From contig SUWE01000030.1 of the NCBI GenBank assembly GCA_015061615.1, positions 1-33,498 on the forward strand: a DNA stretch of 33,498 nucleotides, in the 5' to 3' direction. Origin of the DNA: Lentisphaerota bacterium (GTDB lineage Bacteria > Verrucomicrobiota > Lentisphaeria > Victivallales > Victivallaceae). Below are positions 1 through 6,593 of this stretch, piece after piece; the stretch's first letter is position 1, and the number at the start of each line of letters is the position of its first letter. Below the pieces are notes generated by a model that was not told where the DNA came from, did not search any database, and saw nothing but the letters and a program-made list of their open reading frames with translations. The translations under genes were made by a program, and so were the position numbers.

Positions 1-15
1 AGTGGCACTCGTGGA

Positions 16-68
16 GCAAATTTCATCCCTCCTGTCGCCAGAAAAGGCGGCAGAGGGTGAAACTTTGC
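16..68. repeat. Long imperfect inverted repeat (hairpin)
   Basis: Arms 16-39 and 46-68 pair around an AGAAAA loop. There are about 22 pairs, three single-base bulges and one G-U pair. No convincing gene covers it. It could be an extragenic palindrome, a terminator-like structure or the end of a small mobile element; the window edge cuts off its left context. Confidence 0.6.
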
Positions 69-121
69 GACACATGAGTCGAACCACCACAACACACGCA
101 TACCACTTGCCAGTACAAAAT

Positions 122-170
122 CCCGCACGCGCGGGCGCCAGGGGTGCAGGGGGCGGCGTGAGCACCCCTG
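122..170 (-). terminator. Two GC-rich hairpins beyond the rhamnosidase operon
   Basis: Reading leftward past the stop at 222, transcription meets a perfect 9-bp stem (139-147 with 162-170, 14-nt loop). A 5-bp stem follows (122-126 with 131-135, 4-nt loop) and then ATTTTG. The T tract is short, so termination is only plausible. A run of eight T on this strand lies before, not after, the first hairpin, which argues against a classic intrinsic terminator there. Confidence 0.35.
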
Positions 171-221
171 CAAAAAAAACACAGTTTTTGCGCTCAGCCC
201 CATTTTTTTGCAGAAAAACTG

Positions 222-1787
222 TCAATCAAGTTCGTGAGTTCCGGCTGGATAAACCTTATCTTTATAAACGGCTTCGGAGTTTGCCGGAACGGTAAGAACT
301 TTGCGCTCTTTGCTCCACTCAAGGGAGATTTCACCTCTGACGGTCGGCATACGGACGGAAAAACTTTCCGTTTTTCCCGGTTTGGGATCAACAGCAAAAC
401 GTTTGAATCCCGGTTCAAGCGGCCGGATTCCGCAGAACATACGGGGGATGATATTGGCAGGTGCGGCGCCCCACGCATGATTCCAATCCTGATTCGGTTT
501 ATATTTATCGCCCCATGCTTCCATGGTGATAGTGGCGCCTTCGCGAAGCATGTTGAACCATGAGCGGTCACTGTCGGAGGTCATAAGATAAATTCCGTGA
601 TCTTCCATTCCGTAACGGAAACAAACCTCAAGCAGAAAATGCGCAGTATAGACACTGCATGCCATATCTTTGCTCAAGATGACCTTTTTGCATGCTTCGA
701 TCTCCTCCCCTTCCGCAAGGTCGAAGTAAAGCGCAAAAACCGCCGTATGTATGGAGGTGTGGGTTGACTCCGGTGAATCGACGAAAATTCCGTTTTTGAG
801 CATCGTTGAACGGACGCCTTTTCTGACTTTTTCCGCACGGGCAAGGTATTCATCGTTGCCCGTAAGCTCAAACATGATCTTCAACACTCCGTAAAGATAG
901 GCGTTGGGGACAAAGTTCACATCGCCTTTTTCATACCCGTCGCGCTCAGTCATCGGCCAGTCGATAAGATCATCGGTACGGCAGCCGGGACGGACGGATT
1001 TGTAAAGTTTACTGTTGAGCAATCCGTTTTCATCCTGCGCCCCGGCAAGGAGTTTGGCTTCAAGAAGCGGCAGCCAGCGCTCAAGCAGACCGCTGTTTCC
1101 GGTATAAAGGATATGGTCGCGCACAAACATCGGGGTAAGCAACAGCCACTCCGTCGGCCAGGTGTATTGACCGTATTCAAAAAAGTGGTCAATGGTATGG
1201 CGGGCAATATCAAAGTTGAGCGTATGACAGAATTGTCCGAGCTGATTGATGATGGTGTCGCCCTCATAAGGCTGTCTTTCGCGCTCACCGTCGACATATT
1301 TATCAAAGACCGTGGCGGCTTTGATGGAGTATTTACAGAAATCAAGTATCTCATTGAGCTTGCTGTCTGATGACTCAAAGGATGAGGCGTTGTCGTCCCA
1401 GTCATTGAAATAGGCGGTGCGGCGGGCAGTAATGGTGCCGTATGTCCGGTTCACTTCCACATAACGGAACGGTGCGATCTCCCCGCCGGCAAGTGCGGGC
1501 GCATGACAGTGTGGAAATCCGCAGAACGCCGGAATAAACGGCGGAATATCAATGCGGATGACCTGTTTGCCGACTCCGGTGCGGATGATACGCTGGATAA
1601 AGGTGCGGTAACCGGGAGTGTGGATTATTTTGCCGTCTTTGGCGACTTCGCCGAGAATAACTTCCACATTAGCGCAAAAGGGCAGATCAACTTCGATTTC
1701 AAGGGTGGAAAAAGCATCTTTGCCGAAATCGAAAAATGCGTGCAGATAGACATCATTCAGAGTGATTTCCTGAACTTCCTTGATCAT
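222..1787 (-). CDS. Alpha-L-rhamnosidase-like glycoside hydrolase (GH78-type), copy A
   Basis: This 521-residue protein has no signal peptide, so a cytoplasmic enzyme is likely. It looks like the catalytic (alpha/alpha)6 barrel and C-terminal beta domain of GH78. DGERERQPYEGD (166-177) occupies the place of the family's acid-rich DxxxRDERxGWxGD segment. Glu423 in TMEAW and the following WNHAWGAAPANIIPRMFCGI and PGFKRF segments match the end of the barrel and the C-terminal sandwich. It probably trims terminal rhamnose from imported oligosaccharides. The start at 1787 is chosen because GAGG precedes it and it aligns with the paralogue's start; an upstream in-frame ATG at 1889 would run into the neighbour's coding end. 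It is last in a four-gene leftward operon, 16 bp after copy B. Family assignment is from motifs, and the substrate is inferred. Confidence 0.75.
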   Translation of the reverse strand: MIKEVQEITLNDVYLHAFFDFGKDAFSTLEIEVDLPFCANVEVILGEVAKDGKIIHTPGYRTFIQRIIRTGVGKQVIRIDIPPFIPAFCGFPHCHAPALAGGEIAPFRYVEVNRTYGTITARRTAYFNDWDDNASSFESSDSKLNEILDFCKYSIKAATVFDKYVDGERERQPYEGDTIINQLGQFCHTLNFDIARHTIDHFFEYGQYTWPTEWLLLTPMFVRDHILYTGNSGLLERWLPLLEAKLLAGAQDENGLLNSKLYKSVRPGCRTDDLIDWPMTERDGYEKGDVNFVPNAYLYGVLKIMFELTGNDEYLARAEKVRKGVRSTMLKNGIFVDSPESTHTSIHTAVFALYFDLAEGEEIEACKKVILSKDMACSVYTAHFLLEVCFRYGMEDHGIYLMTSDSDRSWFNMLREGATITMEAWGDKYKPNQDWNHAWGAAPANIIPRMFCGIRPLEPGFKRFAVDPKPGKTESFSVRMPTVRGEISLEWSKERKVLTVPANSEAVYKDKVYPAGTHELD

Positions 1788-1803
1788 AAAAAACCTCGTT
1801 TTA

Positions 1804-3366
1804 TTATTTGAGTATATGGATTCCGGCAGAAAGGAGTTTTCCCTGCCAAAGAGCTTCTGAGTTTTCAGGTACAGTGAGAAGTTTTTCATCCTTCTTCCAG
1901 ACCAGTTTTATTTCCCCGTTGACCGTCGGCATCCGGAAAGTGAACTCCAGACCGTCAGCCTGAGGCGCGACAGTGAAACGCTTGAACCCAGCTTCAAGCG
2001 GACGGATTCCGCAGAGCATACGCGGAATTATATTGGCAGGTGCGGCGGCAAAAGCGTGATTCCAATCCATATTGGGTTTGAACTTGCATCCCCATGCCTC
2101 CATAGTGATGGTACTGCCCTCACGCAGCATATTGAACCATGAGCGGTCACTTTCCGAGGTCATGAGTTTGATTCCGTGTTCCGCCATATCATAACGGAAA
2201 CAAACTTCCAGAAGATAATGCGACACATAGACTCCGCATGCCATATCTCTGGCAAGAATCACATTGCGGCAGAAATCGATCTCATCGCCTTCAGCAAGCT
2301 CAAAATACAACGCCATGATCGCGGTGTGGATAGCGGTATGTTCCGAATTTACAGAATCCACAAACTTACCGTCTCTGATAAAATGAGTCCTTATGGCACA
2401 TCTGATTTTTTCCGCCCGCTCAAGGTAACTCTTATCTCCGGTAAATTCAAACATGACTTTCAATGCGCCGTAAAGGAAGGCGTTAGGGGAAAAATTGACT
2501 TTCCCGAGATCGTAATCATCCCTTTCGGTGGCGGGCCAGTCGATCAGGTCTTCGGTACGGCAGCCGGGGCGGATATTTTTGTAAAGATCCTGATTGAGCA
2601 GGCCGTTTTCATCAAGAGCCCCCAAAAGGAGTTTTTCTTCCAGAAGCGGTATCCAGCGGCAAAGCGAAGCGGTATCGCCGGAATACAGAACATAGTCCCG
2701 CACCAGTGTCGGAGTCAGAAGCAGACACTCCGTCGGCCAGGTATACTGACCGTTTTCAAAAAAGAAATCAATGGTGTGGCGGGCAATATCAAAATTCAAA
2801 GTGCTGCAAAAGTGACCGAGCTGATTGATGAAAGCATCGCCCTCATAAGGCATTCGTTCTCTTTCACCGTCGATATATTTGTCAAATACCGTCACCGCTT
2901 TTATGGAGTATTTGCAGAAATCCCAGATTTTATTGAGCTTGCTGTCAGATGATTCAAAGGCTGAGGCGTTATCGTCCCAGTCATTGAAATAGGCGGTGCG
3001 GCGGGCGGTGATGGTGCCGAAGGTGCGGTTCACTTCCACATAACGGAACGGAGCGATCTCCCCGCCGGCAAGTGCGGGCGCGTGACAGTGGGGAAAACCG
3101 CTGAACGCCGGAATAAACGGCGGAATATCAATCCGGATGACCTGCTTGCCGACTCCGGTACGGATGATACGCTGGATAAAGGTGCGGTAACCGGGGGTAT
3201 GGATTATTTTGCCGTTTTCAGCAACTTCGCCGAGAATAACTTCCACATTAGCGCAAAAGGGCAGATCAACTTCGATTTCAAGGGTGGAAAAAGCATCCTT
3301 GCCGAAATCGAAAAACGCGTGCAGATAAACATCATTCAGTGTGATTTCCTGAACTTCCGTAAGCAT
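1804..3366 (-). CDS. Alpha-L-rhamnosidase-like glycoside hydrolase (GH78-type), copy B
   Basis: This 520-residue protein is the tandem paralogue of the next gene downstream. It has the same layout: an N-terminal beta domain (about 1-125), a barrel with DGERERMPYEGD near 166-177, TMEAW with the candidate base near 423, and a C-terminal sandwich. AAGAGG sits 6-7 bases before the ATG. The first 145 residues are almost identical to copy A, with about seven differences, while the remaining 375 are visibly more diverged. This suggests gene conversion or a recent partial duplication. Both copies lack export signals. It lies 27 bp after the GT2 gene, consistent with one transcript. The differences in the barrel may reflect a different glycoside or linkage, which is inference. 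Confidence 0.75.
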   Translation of the reverse strand: MLTEVQEITLNDVYLHAFFDFGKDAFSTLEIEVDLPFCANVEVILGEVAENGKIIHTPGYRTFIQRIIRTGVGKQVIRIDIPPFIPAFSGFPHCHAPALAGGEIAPFRYVEVNRTFGTITARRTAYFNDWDDNASAFESSDSKLNKIWDFCKYSIKAVTVFDKYIDGERERMPYEGDAFINQLGHFCSTLNFDIARHTIDFFFENGQYTWPTECLLLTPTLVRDYVLYSGDTASLCRWIPLLEEKLLLGALDENGLLNQDLYKNIRPGCRTEDLIDWPATERDDYDLGKVNFSPNAFLYGALKVMFEFTGDKSYLERAEKIRCAIRTHFIRDGKFVDSVNSEHTAIHTAIMALYFELAEGDEIDFCRNVILARDMACGVYVSHYLLEVCFRYDMAEHGIKLMTSESDRSWFNMLREGSTITMEAWGCKFKPNMDWNHAFAAAPANIIPRMLCGIRPLEAGFKRFTVAPQADGLEFTFRMPTVNGEIKLVWKKDEKLLTVPENSEALWQGKLLSAGIHILK

Positions 3367-3393
3367 AAAAAACCTCTTATCTGAATTAAAAAA

Positions 3394-4269
3394 TCATTTC
3401 CGTCGGGCAATAGCTTTGCGCAGCTGGGTGAGCTGTTCACCGAGCAAGCCCAGAGAGAAACAAAGCGCACTGAATATCAGCAGAGTAACCGCAGTTGAAG
3501 TCAGTGTGGTGGATTTGATATAAGTAAAGCATCCCCAGGCGATTCCCAGCAGCAGGAAAAAAACTCCGGCACGGAAAAAGACCGTCATGGGTTTAAGCAG
3601 TACGGCAAGGTTGAGTATCTCCGTCACCGTCACCAGCGCGGTACGGGTGCTGATAGTGCTTACTCCGGCAGTGCGCGGCTGAATGACTATCGGAGTTTCA
3701 ACGACAAGTTTGCGGTCATTTGCCATCAGCAACAGGATGACGTCGCTGAAAGCCATCGTATCCGGACAAAGTTCAAGATATTGCGCCGCTTCACTCATGC
3801 GGTAACACTTCATTCCGGAATTGAGATCTTTCACCGGGAGTTCCAGCAGCGAGGCGGCAAAGGCACGGATAAAAAATTTGCCGATCGAGCGGTAAAAACC
3901 GGAGTGATTGTTCTGCCGCGCACCGACAACGAGATCGGCATCACTCTCTTTTATACAATTATAACAGTTGTTCACATCTTCCAGACGGTGCTGACCGTCG
4001 CCGTCGATGGTAATGGCATAATCGGTTTCAACTGCGGCAAGTCCGGTTTTTATCGCGCCGCCGTAACCGCGGTTGCATTTGTGGGAAATGACCTTCAAGA
4101 CGGAGTGTCTGCTTTCAAACTCCCGCAAAAGCGCAAGGGTGTTATCCTTTGAACCGTCATTTACGGCAATGACTTTATGATTGTTTTTTTCAGCAAATTC
4201 CAAAAGGAGGGGGAAAAATCCCGGAATATTTTCACCTTCGTTGTAACAGGGCAGAACGATAGTAAGCAT
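3394..4269 (-). CDS. GT2 family glycosyltransferase, DPM1/GtrB-like
   Basis: This 291-residue membrane-attached glycosyltransferase probably moves a sugar from a nucleotide donor to a polyprenyl phosphate on the inner face of the membrane. Visible motifs are CYNEGENIP (8-16), the nucleotide-binding NDGSKDNT (37-44), NRGYGGAIKTG (66-76) and the metal-binding DGDGQH (89-94). Two hydrophobic segments follow at about 230-250 and 257-277, as in GtrB-type enzymes. The start at 4269 is chosen over an upstream in-frame ATG at 4344 because CAGGA precedes it and the GT2 fold begins right after it. It starts one base past the stop of the upstream GT-C gene, indicating translational coupling. The polyprenyl sugar it makes could be the donor for that GT-C enzyme. 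Confidence 0.85.
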   Translation of the reverse strand: MLTIVLPCYNEGENIPGFFPLLLEFAEKNNHKVIAVNDGSKDNTLALLREFESRHSVLKVISHKCNRGYGGAIKTGLAAVETDYAITIDGDGQHRLEDVNNCYNCIKESDADLVVGARQNNHSGFYRSIGKFFIRAFAASLLELPVKDLNSGMKCYRMSEAAQYLELCPDTMAFSDVILLLMANDRKLVVETPIVIQPRTAGVSTISTRTALVTVTEILNLAVLLKPMTVFFRAGVFFLLLGIAWGCFTYIKSTTLTSTAVTLLIFSALCFSLGLLGEQLTQLRKAIARRK

Positions 4270-4270
4270 T

Positions 4271-5728
4271 TTATTTTTTCCTGTAAAGTCGGACTGTGGA
4301 TTCCTGCGGCAAAGCAACTTCCTGCAAATCGGAACGTTTTTCAAGTATCATATTTGAATAATCTTTTTTATGACATACCGCATAATCAAAATCAGCAAAT
4401 GTTTCCAGATTCCCCAGACGGCTTTCCACCGGAAGTGCGCGGGCAGCTCCGGAATAATACCACGGAATAGCGGCAAATCCCCAGAAGTGGACACGGGGAT
4501 TCATGCCTGCAAACTCTTTTTTGAGTATCAATCCGGTAATATGTTCGCGGCGGGCTTTTTTGTCAAAACTCAGTTCGATTCCGTTGACAGCCTGAGCGAT
4601 CAGAACCGCCGCCGCAAACAGAATGACCGGGAGTTGTGAAAGTTTGCGGGGTATCCAGAGCCATACCCAATACAATCCGGTAAGAGTAAAGACCATCAGC
4701 AAGGGGATATTGAGCAGAAAGTAACGGTACGCCGCCCAGCCGGAAACCTTGAATATCATCATGTTGACGAGAATAAGCGCAAAAAACACCCAGTAAAAGC
4801 TGTTCCACCTGACAAATTCCGGTTTGGGATGCTTTTTCCAGCAGAGAGTCCAAAATATGACAATGATACCGATAACAGCAAAAATCATGTAAGGTTCGTA
4901 GGCGCCGCGCAGATTCTGCGAAAGCATGTGGCCCCAGCTGCACGGTTCGGTGGTCGTATCCAGCGGAACTGCATCAGGACGCCCCAGAATATTGGCAAAA
5001 GCATCGTTCATCCTGCCGTCGTAAACCCATTTTCCGCAGAAAAGCCCCAGCACAACGATGCGGCTGGCGGCAAGGGCAATCCACATGAACAATCCGGTAA
5101 AAAGTGCCGGAAGTGCAAAAACTTTCTTCATCCGGACCGCTTCAATGATATAAAAAATACCGATGGATGCAGCGATACTTGCCGCAGAACCGATACCTTC
5201 ACTGCGCACCAGCGAGAGCAAGCCGAGGGCAATACCGAAGTAAAATGCTTCGCGGGTGCGGAAATGATTCTTTATCAGACGGTAACCGAAGTAAACGGCG
5301 GCGGTGAAAAAGAGCAGTTTTCCGGAGTCGATAAGCGATGTGCAGGAAAATCGTATCACCTTCGGAGCAAAGGCGAAAAGCAGGGCGCCGGCTCCGGCAA
5401 GTTTTTCCGGAAGAAACTCTTTGACAAGCAAATAGACAAAGGGAACCGTAAGAATATAAAAGAGGCATGAGACCGCAGAAACCGCCTTTTCAGGGGGAAC
5501 TCCGGCAAGGGTGAAAACCCGCGAAAAGAGTACCGTCAAATGAGGGATACGGTCGTGAAACGCTTCCATATAATTCCCCTCAGCCAGCGCGCGCGCCATG
5601 TAAGCATAAACATTGGCGGCGTCACGGTACATGTGACAGGAAAAAAAGAGGTGGCAGAGTGAAAGTATCACACTGCCGGCGACGGCGATAAAAAGAAGCG
5701 TGCGCCCCTCTGTCAGTTTTTTGATCAT
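4271..5728 (-). CDS. GT-C fold membrane glycosyltransferase (PMT/ArnT-like, GT39/GT83 type)
   Basis: This polytopic membrane protein of 485 residues has about ten or more hydrophobic segments. The first periplasmic loop has RDAANVYAYMARAL (35-48), matching the place of the GT-C catalytic Asp (here Asp36), followed by HDR at 58-60. Such enzymes transfer a sugar from a lipid-phosphate carrier to a periplasmic acceptor (lipid A, protein or glycan). The start at 5728 is preferred because AGGAG lies 7 bases upstream; the ATGs at 5734 and 5752 are too close to or before that site. It is the first gene of the leftward operon, with the likely lipid-sugar synthase directly after it. The acceptor cannot be told from sequence. 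Confidence 0.75.
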   Translation of the reverse strand: MIKKLTEGRTLLFIAVAGSVILSLCHLFFSCHMYRDAANVYAYMARALAEGNYMEAFHDRIPHLTVLFSRVFTLAGVPPEKAVSAVSCLFYILTVPFVYLLVKEFLPEKLAGAGALLFAFAPKVIRFSCTSLIDSGKLLFFTAAVYFGYRLIKNHFRTREAFYFGIALGLLSLVRSEGIGSAASIAASIGIFYIIEAVRMKKVFALPALFTGLFMWIALAASRIVVLGLFCGKWVYDGRMNDAFANILGRPDAVPLDTTTEPCSWGHMLSQNLRGAYEPYMIFAVIGIIVIFWTLCWKKHPKPEFVRWNSFYWVFFALILVNMMIFKVSGWAAYRYFLLNIPLLMVFTLTGLYWVWLWIPRKLSQLPVILFAAAVLIAQAVNGIELSFDKKARREHITGLILKKEFAGMNPRVHFWGFAAIPWYYSGAARALPVESRLGNLETFADFDYAVCHKKDYSNMILEKRSDLQEVALPQESTVRLYRKK

Positions 5729-5760
5729 ATACATTCTCCTGCTATAATACAATTTAACAT

Positions 5761-5789
5761 AATATACCGCAAAGAACTGCTATTTTCAA
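5761..5789 (-). promoter_or_regulatory. Promoter of the glycosyltransferase-rhamnosidase operon
   Basis: On the minus strand TTGAAA (5789-5784) and TATATT (5766-5761) are separated by 17 bp. The predicted transcript starts about 25 bases before the chosen ATG at 5728. Confidence 0.6.
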
Positions 5790-5860
5790 GACTGCAAAAG
5801 CGGCAAAGAGCATTTTTGCACATAAAGTGTAAAAAAATCGGAAATTTGTAAAAAATCAAT

Positions 5861-5889
5861 TTGTATTTAATCGTTTTAAGCATTATGCT
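5861..5889 (+). promoter_or_regulatory. Promoter of the first exported-protein module
   Basis: TTGTAT (5861-5866) and TATGCT (5884-5889) have a 17-bp spacer, placing the start of transcription shortly before the ribosome site AAAGGA and the ATG at 5928. It is divergent from the glycosyltransferase promoter in the same 199-bp gap. Confidence 0.5.
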
Positions 5890-5927
5890 ATTGAATGTTA
5901 ACTCCAACAAAGAAAGGATCCACGTCT

Positions 5928-6560
5928 ATGAAAAACTGTTTTGAAATGTTTGCGGTCACCGCCGTATCGGCACTGCTTTTTCTGCTGATCGCAGGTGCGA
6001 CAGACACTCCCGAAGCCAAGCGGGTCTATTGCGAAGGCAATCTGAAAAAAATCCTCAACGCCGTACATGCGTATGAAAACGACCACGGTCAGCTGCCGCC
6101 GGTGATGGTCACCGGCAAAAGATACCTTTTCTGGAACAACTTTCTTGAACCGGCAGGATATATCAAAGAAGAAAGAGACCTTGCCTGCCCCGCCGACCCC
6201 CGCAACGAAAATACCTTTGCCGCCCGTCAGAATCCGCTTCTGCCGCCCAATGTACGCGGAGCAATGAGTTACGGAATGAACTACTTTCTCACCAGAGGAT
6301 TTGCTGCAAAAAAGGGCAAAAAGCCGCTGCTTTCACAGTTGGGCAACCCTTCAAAAGTCTATGCTTTCGGCGATTGCAAAATTCCGTGGATGTATCCGGA
6401 ACGGTTGTGGACCAAAGACCGTACCGCGTGGCATGAAGATGAATCCATCAACATGATTTTTGCCGACGGTCATGTTAAAAATCTCTTTCAGCACAATATG
6501 GGTACGAAAAATAAAGAAGGCAAATTTGTCTATTCGTGGAATTACTGGCAGTGGAATTGA
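5928..6560 (+). CDS. Pseudopilin-like protein lacking a prepilin cleavage site (DUF1559/H-X9-DG-like)
   Basis: This 210-residue protein has one N-terminal membrane segment (about 7-24), an N-terminal helix with NLKKILNAVHAYENDHGQLPP, and a C-terminal FADGHVKN. These are the layout and end motif of the Planctomycetes/Lentisphaerae pseudopilin-like proteins. The usual FTLIE leader and Gly before the hydrophobic stretch are absent, so it would stay anchored or be cut as a signal peptide rather than processed by prepilin peptidase. ATG 5928 is used because AAAGGA lies upstream. It sits 33 bp before a 890-residue exported protein, and an equivalent pair is at 10230/10920. A structural or export partner role is inference. 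Confidence 0.7.
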   Translation: MKNCFEMFAVTAVSALLFLLIAGATDTPEAKRVYCEGNLKKILNAVHAYENDHGQLPPVMVTGKRYLFWNNFLEPAGYIKEERDLACPADPRNENTFAARQNPLLPPNVRGAMSYGMNYFLTRGFAAKKGKKPLLSQLGNPSKVYAFGDCKIPWMYPERLWTKDRTAWHEDESINMIFADGHVKNLFQHNMGTKNKEGKFVYSWNYWQWN

Positions 6561-6593
6561 CACTATAATATCATATATGTAAGGACAAGAACA

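Noticed and set aside
76-85. GGTTCGACTC on the minus strand, resembling a tRNA T-loop
   Set aside because: The flanking bases do not form the 5-bp T stem and no acceptor, D or anticodon arm can be drawn.
2-295. Open frame of 97 codons at the left edge, plus strand
   Set aside because: It starts at the window edge, runs across the hairpins and into the end of the rhamnosidase gene, has low-complexity translation and no ribosome site. The +1 frame ending at 60 is too short to judge.
2176-2952. Plus-strand open frame of 258 codons
   Set aside because: It is a shadow of the rhamnosidase-like copy B.
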